A stretch of 50,558 nucleotides of DNA. Source: Desulfosporosinus sp. Lineage in GTDB: Bacteria > Bacillota > Desulfitobacteriia > Desulfitobacteriales > Desulfitobacteriaceae. The translations under genes were made by a program, and so were the position numbers. Positions 32,690 to 41,931 of this stretch are shown in pieces (the stretch's first letter is position 1; every line of letters begins with the position of its first letter). The stretch is from assembly GCA_031292055.1 (NCBI GenBank), contig JARLHV010000139.1, positions 1 through 50,558 of the forward strand. The letters run 5' to 3'. The notes beneath the pieces are model-generated. The model was not told the origin of the DNA. It worked only from the letters and a program-made list of their open reading frames with translations, and did no database searches.

Positions 32690-33481
32690 ATGACCAGCAC
32701 AGAAATAGGCTTACCAAACAGTTGGGCGAGAGGTAGTCTGTGGGACATGGCAGGACGGGCGCAGGTTATCACGTTTATTGGGGCTGGAGGGAAGACCACC
32801 TGTCTGCGAGCGCTCACTCGTGAAATTGACTCTGTTGGGCAGCGGATTATTGCAACAACCACCACGAAAGTTTTTCCTGAAGAATCGATTAAGAGCTGGA
32901 AAAACCTTAATCCACCACCTTATGGACAAGCAGAGGCTTGCTTTTGGTATACGGACGTTATGGCAGAAAACGGGAAATGGATTGGCCCTTCTGTTCAAAC
33001 GGTTGATACTGCTATTGCAAGTTTACGAACTGTGCCCGACTTGCATTGGGTGATAGAAGGAGACGGGGCTCGGGGGCTCAAGTTAAAGTGTTGGGCGGCT
33101 CATGAACCGCAAATTCCACGACGGTCGGATTGCGTCGTGTTAGTGCTGGATGGTGGTTTGTGGGGGCAAGTCCTCCAGATGGAACAAGTTCACAGACCAG
33201 AGGCCTGTCCGGATCTGCTGGGATATGTTTGGAAGGCAGAGCAGGCTTGGCGTTATTTCTTGAGATCTCCTGTCTTTGCACCTCAATATGCGCAAATGGT
33301 TTGGGTTATTCTCCTTAACTCGAAAGTTGCCATGAATTTCTCTAGGCCCTTGCTGGAACTAAATCACAGGTGGGCGGAAATTCAACGGGAGGTTGCCGAC
33401 CTGGAATATCGGCCCCAACATTTGCGTTTAGCTGCCGGAGATGCTCAGAAGGGGGAACTAGAGTGGTTCGATTTGTGGTAA
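32690..33481 (+). CDS. yqeC: YqeC, selenium-dependent Mo-hydroxylase accessory protein
   Basis: 263 aa with GCAGGAGAA upstream. A P-loop near the start (ITFIGAGGKTTCLRAL) and a VIEGDGARGLKLKCWA segment are characteristic of YqeC. The protein is thought to act in supplying or inserting selenium or modifying the Mo cofactor of XdhD-type enzymes; the reaction is not known. Its end overlaps mocA by 19 nt. Confidence 0.85.
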   Translation: MTSTEIGLPNSWARGSLWDMAGRAQVITFIGAGGKTTCLRALTREIDSVGQRIIATTTTKVFPEESIKSWKNLNPPPYGQAEACFWYTDVMAENGKWIGPSVQTVDTAIASLRTVPDLHWVIEGDGARGLKLKCWAAHEPQIPRRSDCVVLVLDGGLWGQVLQMEQVHRPEACPDLLGYVWKAEQAWRYFLRSPVFAPQYAQMVWVILLNSKVAMNFSRPLLELNHRWAEIQREVADLEYRPQHLRLAAGDAQKGELEWFDLW

Positions 33482-34122
33482 TGGCGGCCGGTCTCGCTAC
33501 CCGAATGAAGCAAGATAAGCTTGTGTTGCCTTGGAAAAACACGACGGTGCTTGGTTATGTTCTGCAGACTCTTCTAGAGGCAATTACGCTTGTGGAGCAA
33601 CGCTCCCAAGCGGTATCCTCTCTTCCAGCGGCTACGGAGATTTACGTTATCGCAAGACATTCAATTGAAGCCTATCTCAAGGAAGAGTGTGTTCGGATCT
33701 TCAATTCGTGGGGTGGGGTTTGGATTCAAGTTCCAAGTCCCAAACCGCTCGCAGAGACGATTCGACTTGGTTTACAAGACTTAAACAATGAGGTACAGTC
33801 GATCGGATTTTTGCCCGGAGACCAAGTAGGAGTTACGGCGCCAAGGCTTGCAGACTGCCTGCAGCAAGTGTTGCAGGAGCATCCGGATTTCTTGGTACCA
33901 ACTGTTGAGGATAAAGCGATTTCACCGGTGTTTTTTCAGCGCCAGTATGTTCCTGAACTGCTCGAGCTGCGCGGAGAACAGGGCGGTAGGGAAGTTTTAT
34001 ACCGCTATCCGGAACGATGGTGGAACTACCCGGTAGAGGCTACTTTTGGTCAAGATGTTGATACTCCAGAGCAATACCACACTTTGTGGGCACAAAATAG
34101 TAAAGGAGAATCGAGCGAATGA
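33463..34122 (+). CDS. mocA: molybdenum cofactor nucleotidyltransferase (MocA type)
   Basis: 219 aa from the GTG at 33463 (AAGGGGGAA about 7 nt before). The sugar-nucleotide transferase start motif VMAAGLATRMKQDKL is followed by LPGDQVGVTAPRL, the counterpart of the LGDQP metal-binding segment. MocA adds CMP to Mo-molybdopterin, giving the cytosine dinucleotide form used by XdhD-class enzymes. It overlaps yqeC and, by ATGA, yqeB, so all three are translationally coupled. Confidence 0.85.
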   Translation: MVRFVVMAAGLATRMKQDKLVLPWKNTTVLGYVLQTLLEAITLVEQRSQAVSSLPAATEIYVIARHSIEAYLKEECVRIFNSWGGVWIQVPSPKPLAETIRLGLQDLNNEVQSIGFLPGDQVGVTAPRLADCLQQVLQEHPDFLVPTVEDKAISPVFFQRQYVPELLELRGEQGGREVLYRYPERWWNYPVEATFGQDVDTPEQYHTLWAQNSKGESSE

Positions 34123-34997
34123 AAAACAAACTCGTCATGAACGGACCAGTGGTTTTAGTTCGCGGAGCTGGAGAACAAGCCTCTGGAGTAGGGTGGGTGC
34201 TAGCCAAAGTAGGGTTTCGAGTGGTGATGACGGAAGTGGCAAGGCCCCTCATGGTTCGTTGGCCCGTTTGTTTTGGGACAGCCGTGTCGGAAGGCCGATG
34301 GCAAGTTGAAGGGATTGCCTCAAGTCTTGTCAAAGATCCTCAGGAATGCACAGCAGCTTGGGCGGCTGAGGAAATACCAGTTTTGGTTGATCCTGAGTTA
34401 GAGGGATTGTCAGTGCTGAACCCATTGGTTTTGGTGGATGCGATCATGGCTAAACGTAATTTGGGAACCAAACGGAGCATGGCCCTTAAGACATTCGGTT
34501 TGGGACCGGGTTTCACGGCAGGAATTGATGTTGATGTTGTCGTGGAGACAAACCGTGGGCATCAGCTCGGACGGCTGATCTATGACGGAGCGGCTCAACC
34601 GAATACTGGGATTCCGGGAAAAATCGGCGGGGTATCAAGGGAGCGCGTTATTTATTCGCCCAAAACCGGGATCTTTAGAGCTAAGCGAACCATTGGCGAA
34701 CAGGTTTCAGCAGGAGATTGCCTGGGTGAGATTGACGATGGAATCGAAACGACGAAGGTTGTGGCCCTGTGCAAGGGCGTTTTAAGAGGATTATTGCGAA
34801 CAGAGACGCCGATCCGTGCACAAGTTAAAATTGGGGACATTGATCCTCGCGGTCAGGCAGACTACTGTTGGACAATTTCTGAAAAGGCTCGCTCAATCGG
34901 AGGAGCCGTATTGTTAGGTATTCTCGAATCTGGGATACTTAGTCTTGGTATACCAAGCGCAAGAGGTGAAAAACTAGACGAGCTAGAGAAAATTTAA
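34119..34997 (+). CDS. yqeB: YqeB, selenium-dependent Mo-hydroxylase system protein
   Basis: 292 aa with AAAGGAGAA upstream. N-terminal VVLVRGAGEQASGVGWVLAK is a Rossmann-like dinucleotide fold; SVLNPLVLVDAIMAKRN and GLGPGFTAGIDVDVVVE are typical of the EF2563/YqeB family. In genomes it always travels with selenium-type xanthine dehydrogenases and selD. It is probably needed for selenium insertion. selD is not within this window. Confidence 0.88.
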   Translation: MKNKLVMNGPVVLVRGAGEQASGVGWVLAKVGFRVVMTEVARPLMVRWPVCFGTAVSEGRWQVEGIASSLVKDPQECTAAWAAEEIPVLVDPELEGLSVLNPLVLVDAIMAKRNLGTKRSMALKTFGLGPGFTAGIDVDVVVETNRGHQLGRLIYDGAAQPNTGIPGKIGGVSRERVIYSPKTGIFRAKRTIGEQVSAGDCLGEIDDGIETTKVVALCKGVLRGLLRTETPIRAQVKIGDIDPRGQADYCWTISEKARSIGGAVLLGILESGILSLGIPSARGEKLDELEKI

Positions 34998-35263
34998 TAT
35001 CGGCATGGTAGGTAGGAAAATCCTAAGGAAGCGCGAATATATATTTAGTGAGGAACGCTATTAGAAAAATTTGAATAAGGAAGGTAACTCATATAGCCTT
35101 GAGAAGGGGTTCAAGGGTTTTACGAGGCAACCATAAATTGCTTCTCTATGAACTAGGGATGGTTTATAGAGCTTTGTAATAGGGTTGTTTTTTCATGTTT
35201 GCGAAATGCTATATGCCTTTCAGAGAGAGCTTTTAGCAAGAAGAGAAAGGATGAGATTAAGAA
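34998..35263. other. 266-bp gap
   Basis: No gene. It carries the AAAGGATGAG ribosome site of the next gene at its end. I see no clear promoter or terminator. Confidence 0.4.
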
Positions 35264-36595
35264 ATGCGTATTCTCTTTAAAAATGCTAAGATTGTAACGA
35301 TGAATAGAGCTCGTGAAATCGTTGCAGGGGATTTGTTGGTGGATGGAGCTCTGATCGTAGCGCTCGGAGGAGCCATAGAACAACCTGCAGATCAAGTGAT
35401 CGATCTCCAAGGGGATTTGCTCATACCCGGTTTGATTCAAACTCACATTCATCTCTGCCAAACCTTGTTTCGAGGACAGGCGGACGATTTGGAACTTTTG
35501 GATTGGCTTAAATTGAAAATTTGGCCCCTGGAAGGTGGGCATGATCCTGAATCCTTATATGATTCTGCCTTGCTCGGAATTGGAGAACTGTTTCTGGGAG
35601 GAACAACGACAATTGTGGATATGGAAACTGTCCATCATACGGAACACGCCTTTGAGGCTATCCTCTCTGCAGGACTGAGAGCCTTGGCAGGGAAGGTTAT
35701 GATGGATGATTGCAATCCGGATATTCCACCTTCTTTGCGGGAGACGACAGAAGTTTCCTTGCAAGAAAGTGTTGATTTATATGAGAAATATCATGGCCAA
35801 GGGAATGGACGACTCGAAGTAGCTTTCACGCCTCGTTTCGTTATTTCTTGTACCGATACATTGTTAAAAGAAGTTTCCCAAGTGGCCCATGCGAAAAATG
35901 CCTTCGTACATACTCATGCTTCAGAAAATCGAGCCGAAATTCAGGTTGTGGAGAGTACGCGAGGGCTGCGCAATATCGTCTATTTGGATAAGATTGGTTT
36001 AACGGGTCCCAAACTTATTTTGGCTCACTGTATTTGGCTGGATGAGGCAGAAAAGCAAATCCTGATCCAGAGCAAGACGCGTATCTCACATTGCCCATCT
36101 TCGAATCTAAAACTGGCTTCGGGGATTGCACCGATTCCGGAAATGCTGCAACGAGGCGCAGAGATTTCCTTGGGTGCAGATGGAGCACCCTGCAATAATA
36201 ATTTGGACGTATTCCGGGAAATGCGCCACGCGGCCCTAATTCAAAAGCCCTTACATGGTCCAACGGTTATGCCGGCACAACGAGTTTTTGAACTCGCCAC
36301 ACTCGGTGGCGCTCGAGCCATTGGGCATGAAGCGGATCTGGGAAGTCTGGAAGTTGGGAAAAAAGCAGATTTGGCAGTTGTTAGTCTGCAGGGGTTACAT
36401 ACTTGGCCTAATGAGCATGTCGATCTTTATTCGCAGTTGGTTTATCAGGCAACTTCCTCCGATGTGCGCCTTACCATGGTGGATGGGCAAATCGTGATGA
36501 AAGACCGACAGCTTCTGACCATTGATGTTCCCCGGCTCAAGGCAAGCTCGTCACGTAGTCTAAAGCGAGTGATGGCGCGTGTGGGCCTTATCTGA
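35264..36595 (+). CDS. amidohydrolase/deaminase of the MtaD/DadD (adenosine-type) group
   Basis: 443 aa. Metal His pair in LIQTHIHLCQTLFRGQADD (61, 63), the FVHTHASENRAEI block (about 218), AHCIWLDEAE and the metal Asp in SLGADGAPCNNNLDVFREM. The overall pattern is closest to 5'-methylthioadenosine/S-adenosylhomocysteine deaminase and related guanine or aminohydrolase proteins; it differs from SsnA upstream. In this setting a nucleoside or nucleobase deaminase feeding purines to xdh is the natural reading. The exact base is not readable. It lies 266 bp after yqeB. Confidence 0.8.
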   Translation: MRILFKNAKIVTMNRAREIVAGDLLVDGALIVALGGAIEQPADQVIDLQGDLLIPGLIQTHIHLCQTLFRGQADDLELLDWLKLKIWPLEGGHDPESLYDSALLGIGELFLGGTTTIVDMETVHHTEHAFEAILSAGLRALAGKVMMDDCNPDIPPSLRETTEVSLQESVDLYEKYHGQGNGRLEVAFTPRFVISCTDTLLKEVSQVAHAKNAFVHTHASENRAEIQVVESTRGLRNIVYLDKIGLTGPKLILAHCIWLDEAEKQILIQSKTRISHCPSSNLKLASGIAPIPEMLQRGAEISLGADGAPCNNNLDVFREMRHAALIQKPLHGPTVMPAQRVFELATLGGARAIGHEADLGSLEVGKKADLAVVSLQGLHTWPNEHVDLYSQLVYQATSSDVRLTMVDGQIVMKDRQLLTIDVPRLKASSSRSLKRVMARVGLI

Positions 36596-36881
36596 CATAG
36601 TGTTGGGTGTGTATATGACGCAGAGTAAATTAGAGTGGGATAAGCTCTTAACTAGGGGGCAGGGCCTTCAATTTTATGCTCTTAGTCTTCTTTCTTACCG
36701 CAATTGATGTGACCAGAGCCTGGATTTTCTAGAAAATACCAGTTTTCCCCTTTTGACCTATTGTAATAGGCCTAAAGGGAAAACTTCCAGAAACCCTTTT
36801 CCTTAAGAGGTTTTTCGGTATGTTTCGACGAAATAAGTTGTTTTGAAGAAATAGACACTAAATTGAATAGGGTGAGAATTC
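36596..36881. other. 286-bp gap with two hairpins
   Basis: No gene. GTTTTCCC and GGGAAAAC arms enclose an inner CCTATT/AATAGG hairpin (36742-36784), and a weaker GAAACC/GGTTTTTC hairpin with T tail follows (about 36790-36818). The first is a likely terminator of the purine region. Confidence 0.5.
36742..36784 (+). terminator. likely terminator after the amidohydrolase gene
   Basis: GTTTTCCC and GGGAAAAC arms with an inner CCTATT/AATAGG stem; the A and T stretches make it bidirectional. Confidence 0.5.
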
Positions 36882-37949
36882 ATGCGTTTGGCGAACATAC
36901 GTTATGTTGAGGCAGGAGCAATCTTAGCACGTCCGGTGATCAACTCTTTCGGAATGGTGTTACTTCGGGCAGGAGTTCATTTGACGGCTTCTTATATTGA
37001 ACGATTAAAGACTATGGGGTATGATGTGCTGTTTATTCAAGATGATCGACTGGCTGATGTGGAAATTCATGGTGCGATTACTGACCAAACACGTAAAGTT
37101 GCTTATAAGTCCATTGAACTTATTAGCAAGTTTATTGAGCGAGATCCAAAAGATTCTTTACCTGTAGATAGTATCCGTAGGGCAGTTCAGCAAATGATCA
37201 ACGATCTTTTATCGAGTTCCGATATCTTGGGTAACTTGACGGAAATCCAAGGGTATGATGACTACACCTTTCATCATTCGGTTAATACAACCATTCTTTC
37301 GCTCGTTTTAGGTATGGCCTCGGGGTATTCTGAGCGGAAGTTGCTTGAACTTGGGATGGGTGTTCTCATGCATGACATCGGAAAAATTAAAGTTCCTGAA
37401 GTGATTCTAAATAAGAAAACGCCATTGACAGAAATAGAATTCGAAGAGATCAAGAAGCATACGACATACGGGTTTGAAATTTTGCGCAAGAACAATGATC
37501 TTAGTTTGCTTTCTGCTCATGTTGCCTTTCAACACCAAGAAAAATGGGACGGAACTGGCTATCCAAGGGGCATCAAAGGAAGCGCAATTCATGAGTATGG
37601 AAGATTGGCAGCCATCGCTGATGTGTATGAAGCTCTAACGAGTGAGCGGGTTTACCGAAGGGCCATCGAACCGAATGAAGCCTATGAATATATTGTTTCT
37701 CAAGGGAATAAGCACTTTGATCCGAAGATTTTAGAGGTTTTTAAAAAAAATATTGCTGTATATCCTTCTGGTTCGGGGATTCTTTTAAGTAATGGGCAAA
37801 GAGGAAATGTTATAAAACAAAACCCGGCTTTTCCGAATCGCCCTTTTGTAAGGGTGTTTTACGAGAATGACGAAACGCTAACGGCTCCTATCGATTATAA
37901 TCTGGCAGAATATCCTTCCATTATGATTATTGCAGTAGAGAACCGCTAG
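36882..37949 (+). CDS. HD-GYP domain cyclic-di-GMP phosphodiesterase
   Basis: 355 aa. An N-terminal region of about 120 residues (containing ARPVINSFGMVLLRAG) is followed by a full HD-GYP domain: FHHSVNTTILS, MHDIGKIKVPEVI, KKHTTYGFEIL, HQEKWDGTGYPRG and IADVYEALTSERVYRRA. All metal ligands and the GYP signature are intact, so it should hydrolyse cyclic-di-GMP or a related cyclic dinucleotide. The last 70 residues form a small domain shared with the second HD-GYP protein at 49011-50195. Its relation to purine breakdown is unclear. Confidence 0.88.
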   Translation: MRLANIRYVEAGAILARPVINSFGMVLLRAGVHLTASYIERLKTMGYDVLFIQDDRLADVEIHGAITDQTRKVAYKSIELISKFIERDPKDSLPVDSIRRAVQQMINDLLSSSDILGNLTEIQGYDDYTFHHSVNTTILSLVLGMASGYSERKLLELGMGVLMHDIGKIKVPEVILNKKTPLTEIEFEEIKKHTTYGFEILRKNNDLSLLSAHVAFQHQEKWDGTGYPRGIKGSAIHEYGRLAAIADVYEALTSERVYRRAIEPNEAYEYIVSQGNKHFDPKILEVFKKNIAVYPSGSGILLSNGQRGNVIKQNPAFPNRPFVRVFYENDETLTAPIDYNLAEYPSIMIIAVENR

Positions 37950-37973
37950 CCTCAATCACTCAAGAAAGTAAAT

Positions 37974-38032
37974 AGCAGGCATATCTAATAGGCCTATCAA
38001 TTTATGTGATAGGCCTATTAGTTATGTCTGCT
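37974..38032. terminator. bidirectional terminator between converging genes
   Basis: A long stem, 37974-37999 against 38007-38032, 25-26 bp with two mismatches, between the HD-GYP gene and the yyaL-type gene. It overlaps the stop codon of the latter. Confidence 0.8.
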
Positions 38033-40166
38033 AGGAATTTTTCAAGAGTGCTTTGAATTCTTCGATTTGCTGGACCGGGCGTTGACAGGTAAAGTTTTGA
38101 CATAGATAGGCTGTGACATGACCAGACTCCAGGGGGTAAGTTTGGAGCCAAGGGACGACCTCAGTGAGACTTCCTTCTTGGTAAAGTACAGAAGCATAGG
38201 GTCTAAAGGCGGAAAAGAAGATCTGACGCATTTCAGGCAGTTCGAGTGCGTCGAGTGAACCAGCTAAAATCAATTCTTGACTTGGATGAAGGGCAAACTG
38301 TAAGGCTTGGAGAAACGCTGTATATCCGGAGGGATGAGCTTCAAGGACAGTGCGAAAGGCGAGAAGTTGTTGTTCGGCTTTTCGTTCCCAGCGTTCATCT
38401 CCGGTGAGGCGCGCAAGACGAAGAAGATTGAGCGCAGTGATCGAGTTACCAGCCGGAAGTGCTCCATCATAAGTTTCTTTGGGACGGAAAAGCAACTCTT
38501 CAGCATCTGACCCGGTTAGATAGTATCCTCCGCCTTCTTCATCCAAAAAGATGCGTTCCAGTTCATTTTGAAGTTGAAGTGCCATTTGGAGATAGTGGGG
38601 TTTACCACACGCAGAGTAAAGTTCCAAGAGCCCACTAATAAAGAAGGCATAATCGTCCAAATACCCGGGATAGGCTGCATCCCCTTCACGATAACGGGCT
38701 AAGAGGCGTCCGTCGCTACGCTGAAGGTGGGTTAGGACGAAATTGGCGGCATTTTCAGCAGCTTCCAGATAGGCATTGCTCCCCAATATTTGGGCACCTT
38801 TCGCTAAGGCCGCGATCATTAATCCGTTCCAAGCCGTCAAGATTTTATCATCCTTATGAGGATGGATTCGTTTCTCGCGTGCTGTAAATAAGGTTTGGCG
38901 TGCGCTTTCCAAGGCCTGCAAAACGTCAGCCATGTCCATGGGGTTGTCGCGAGCAATCTTGCCTAAAGTTCCTAATATACGATTGGGAATGTTTTTCCCC
39001 TCAAAGTTACCCTCGGGAGTAATGTCATAAACAGCGCAGTACATTGCTGCCGTGTCTTTGCCCAGTAGGGTTTCGATTTCTTCGGGAGTCCAAACATGGA
39101 ACTTACCTTCTATTTCCTCCGCGTCGGCATCTTCTGCAGAGTAAAAACCACCTTCAGGGGACGTCATGTCGCGCAGGACATAAGTGAAGATTTCTTTCGC
39201 TTTTTGAGCATCTTCTTCATGGTGCGTCATTTGATAGCTTTCCAGGTAGGCTGTGGCAAGTAGGGCATTATCATAGAGCATCTTTTCGAAGTGAGGGACT
39301 AACCACTTTTCATCGGTACTGTACCGTGCAAATCCGAAGCCAACGTGATCATAGATTCCCCCTTGAGCCATTCCAGTCAGTGTTTTGCGCACCATTTCCT
39401 GGCCTTTGTCCTTGGGATGGTCCTTTGCATAGCGAAGAAGGAAGGTTAACGTATGGGGCGTGGGAAATTTTGGAGCTTGGCCAAATCCCCCGTAGCGAGC
39501 GTCAAAGCTTTGGGCTAAGACTTGGTAAGCTTTAGCGATAAGTGGTTCACCCCAGCTTTGCAAGGCTTCTGAAGAGGAGCCTCCGTTTGTTTTTAAAGAT
39601 AGAAGGTTTGGGATAGGTGAGGAAAGAGGTGCCGATTTATTGGGGATGGCGCGCTGAGATTGGACCGCAGCTAAGATTTTATCAGCTGACTCTCGTAATT
39701 TGGCTTCATTTGTCTGCCAGAGAGTCCCTATTTGTTCTGAAAGTTCCATAAGTCCTGGACGACCATAACGCTCCGTTTTGGGAAAATATGTTCCGGCAAA
39801 AAAGGGCATTTTCTCGGGCGTCATGATAATAGTGAGCGGCCAACCACCTGATCCCGTTAGAGTTTGGCAGAAAGCCATGTACAAATGGTCGACATCTGGA
39901 CGTTCTTCTCGGTCGACCTTTATAGCGATAAAGTAACGATTTAGTAAGGCTGCAACCTCGTCATTTTCAAAAGACTCTCGTTCCATGACATGGCACCAAT
40001 GGCAGGTACTATAGCCAATACTTAGAAAAATTGGTTTGTTATCCTTTTTGGAAAGGGCGAAGGCTTCTTCACCCCAAGGATACCACTTAACAGGATTATA
40101 CGCATGTTGCAAGAGATACGGACTTTTTTCATCGATTAGTTTATTGGCTTCTTTACTAGTATGCAC
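38031..40166 (-). CDS. yyaL: YyaL-type thioredoxin-domain protein
   Basis: 711 aa from a GTG at 40166, favoured because GGAGGT lies just before it; an ATG at 40181 has no site. The N-terminal thioredoxin-like domain starts [21 protein letters not shown] and has the family [12 protein letters not shown] motif. A long alpha/alpha-barrel domain like N-acylglucosamine 2-epimerases follows (about 200-690), with [30 protein letters not shown] and [13 protein letters not shown]. The family is widespread and its substrate is not defined. It is convergent with the HD-GYP gene and divergent from the methyltransferase cluster. Confidence 0.88.
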   Translation of the reverse strand: MHTSKEANKLIDEKSPYLLQHAYNPVKWYPWGEEAFALSKKDNKPIFLSIGYSTCHWCHVMERESFENDEVAALLNRYFIAIKVDREERPDVDHLYMAFCQTLTGSGGWPLTIIMTPEKMPFFAGTYFPKTERYGRPGLMELSEQIGTLWQTNEAKLRESADKILAAVQSQRAIPNKSAPLSSPIPNLLSLKTNGGSSSEALQSWGEPLIAKAYQVLAQSFDARYGGFGQAPKFPTPHTLTFLLRYAKDHPKDKGQEMVRKTLTGMAQGGIYDHVGFGFARYSTDEKWLVPHFEKMLYDNALLATAYLESYQMTHHEEDAQKAKEIFTYVLRDMTSPEGGFYSAEDADAEEIEGKFHVWTPEEIETLLGKDTAAMYCAVYDITPEGNFEGKNIPNRILGTLGKIARDNPMDMADVLQALESARQTLFTAREKRIHPHKDDKILTAWNGLMIAALAKGAQILGSNAYLEAAENAANFVLTHLQRSDGRLLARYREGDAAYPGYLDDYAFFISGLLELYSACGKPHYLQMALQLQNELERIFLDEEGGGYYLTGSDAEELLFRPKETYDGALPAGNSITALNLLRLARLTGDERWERKAEQQLLAFRTVLEAHPSGYTAFLQALQFALHPSQELILAGSLDALELPEMRQIFFSAFRPYASVLYQEGSLTEVVPWLQTYPLESGHVTAYLCQNFTCQRPVQQIEEFKALLKNS

Positions 40167-40184
40167 CTTATCAACCTCCATTTT

Positions 40185-40198
40185 GTTGAATATTCAAC
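40185..40198. promoter_or_regulatory. perfect palindrome upstream of yyaL
   Basis: GTTGAATATTCAAC is an exact 14-bp palindrome placed 18 bp before the GTG. It could be an operator. A related but imperfect TGAATATC occurs at about 40258. Confidence 0.4.
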
Positions 40199-40435
40199 AT
40201 GCCATGCTAGTTAGTATATCTAAATATCGAACATTTATATAACTAGTATATATGATTCTGAATATCCAATGGAAAAGATTTTTCGGGTGCCGACGGTACA
40301 CTTCAATGTCGATAGTTCTATAAATTTTTTTATGCAAAAATTGCAATTGACAAAATAATCGAATATTGATAATATATAAATATAAACATGTATATACAGG
40401 AGTATATATGAATACAAAAGGAGGTCAATACTCAA
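40199..40435. other. divergent intergenic region between yyaL and the methyltransferase cluster
   Basis: 237 bp of AT-rich DNA. TTGACA (40347-40352) with a TAATAT-like -10 (about 40370) is a candidate promoter for the methyltransferase genes. No gene. Confidence 0.4.
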
Positions 40436-41248
40436 TTGATTATTATTGGCGAAAAAATAAATGGAACCATACCTAGTGTAAAAAAGGCCATAGAGCAAAA
40501 GGATGAGGAATTTATCCGAAATCTCGCCATTAAGCAAGCTGATGCAGGTGCTGACTATCTTGACGTATGTGCCAGTACTGCACCCGACGTCGAAGTGGAT
40601 ACTCTATTATGGCTAATGGACATTGTTCAGAACGCAGTGGATACTCCATTGTGCATCGATAGTCCAAATCCCTTAGTTATTGAGAAGGTGTTCACTTATG
40701 CTAAACGGCCTGGATTAGTTAACTCTGTATCTGAAGAAGGCGAAAAATGCGAAATAATTTATCCAATTATTAAAGGAACAAAATGGGAAGTAATAGCACT
40801 GACCTGTGATAAAAGGGGTATCCCTAAGGACATTCAAACAAGGGTGGATATTACAAAGGTAATGGTTGAAAAGGCGTTAAAGTATGATATTACCCCTGAT
40901 AGAATCCACATTGACCCACTTGTAATGGCGTTATCAGCAGATAATCAATCGCTACTAAACTTTGTCCAGACATTAAAAGAGGTAAAAGCCTTATATCCTA
41001 CCATTAAAGTAACGTCTGGGTTAAGTAATATATCGTTTGGAATGCCTCTCAGAAAAGTTGTTAATCAACATTTTTTAACCCTGGCGACTGATGCGGGAAT
41101 GGATTCTGCTATCTTAGATCCCTGTAATCGGGATTTGGTGACGACACTGTATATAACAGATGCTTTACTGGGGAAAGACCGTTTTTGCCGAAATTACTTA
41201 AATGCTTATCGTAAAAACAAGATTGGCCCAGTAAAAATTGACATGTGA
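40436..41248 (+). CDS. corrinoid:tetrahydrofolate methyltransferase-like protein (pterin-binding)
   Basis: 270 aa with a TTG start after AAAAGGAGGT. The dihydropteroate-synthase-like barrel is clear: IIGEKINGTIPSVKKAIE, ADAGADYLDVCAS, PLCIDSPNP, INDxx-type VNSVSEEGEK, and HIDPLVMALSADNQ. Such proteins (the MtgA/MtvA type) move the methyl group from a methyl-corrinoid protein to tetrahydrofolate. The corrinoid protein follows 43 bp later. It is the folate-facing part of a three-component methyltransferase system. Confidence 0.85.
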   Translation: MIIIGEKINGTIPSVKKAIEQKDEEFIRNLAIKQADAGADYLDVCASTAPDVEVDTLLWLMDIVQNAVDTPLCIDSPNPLVIEKVFTYAKRPGLVNSVSEEGEKCEIIYPIIKGTKWEVIALTCDKRGIPKDIQTRVDITKVMVEKALKYDITPDRIHIDPLVMALSADNQSLLNFVQTLKEVKALYPTIKVTSGLSNISFGMPLRKVVNQHFLTLATDAGMDSAILDPCNRDLVTTLYITDALLGKDRFCRNYLNAYRKNKIGPVKIDM

Positions 41249-41291
41249 TAGTTTGAAATCGGATGAACAACTAATTTGAGGAGGTTTTATT

Positions 41292-41930
41292 ATGATCGAT
41301 TTACAGGTGCTAACGCAAGCGGTGGGAGATCTCGATGAAAAAGCTATTTTGACCATGGTCAAAGATTTTGTAGCTACAAACCCCAGTGGAGAAGATGCTC
41401 AGAAGGTAGTTTTCGCCTGTCAGCAAGGTATGGCGATTGTCGGAGATTTGTTTGAAAAGAACGAATATTATGTAGGCGACTTAATCTTCGCAGGAGAATT
41501 ACTATCCCAAACGATCGATTTACTAAAACCTGTATTAAGTAGTGTAGTCACGCAAAAGGTGGGTTCAATCGTCATTGGCACTGTTGAGGGCGACTTGCAC
41601 GATATTGGAAAGAACATTTTTGGCAGCATGGCAGAGGCAGCAGGCTTTGAGGTGTACGATTTAGGGATTGACGTGTCGCCGGGCGCATTTGTTGAGAAGG
41701 TGAAAGAAGTTAAACCACAAATCATTGGAATGAGTGGTGTTCTGACCCTTGCTATTGATCCTATGAAAAACACGGTTAAGGCACTAAATGAAGCGGGTTT
41801 GAGAGATAGTGTGAAAATAATTATTGGCGGTAATCCTGTCAATGCAGATGCTTGTAAGCAAATCGGTGCAGACGCTTTCACAACAAATGCTGCTGAAGGG
41901 TTGAAAACTTGTCAAGGGTGGGTGAAATAA
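41292..41930 (+). CDS. corrinoid (B12-binding) protein of a methyltransferase system
   Basis: 212 aa with TTGAGGAGG upstream. The first 85 residues are a helical cap domain; a B12-binding Rossmann domain follows with the signature GTVEGDLHDIGKNIF (D101-x-H103-x-x-G106), where His is the lower cobalt ligand. It carries methyl groups between the flanking methyltransferases. It is the same size as MtbC, MttC and MtvC-type proteins. The next gene begins 2 nt after its stop. Confidence 0.92.
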   Translation: MIDLQVLTQAVGDLDEKAILTMVKDFVATNPSGEDAQKVVFACQQGMAIVGDLFEKNEYYVGDLIFAGELLSQTIDLLKPVLSSVVTQKVGSIVIGTVEGDLHDIGKNIFGSMAEAAGFEVYDLGIDVSPGAFVEKVKEVKPQIIGMSGVLTLAIDPMKNTVKALNEAGLRDSVKIIIGGNPVNADACKQIGADAFTTNAAEGLKTCQGWVK

Positions 41931-41931
41931 T

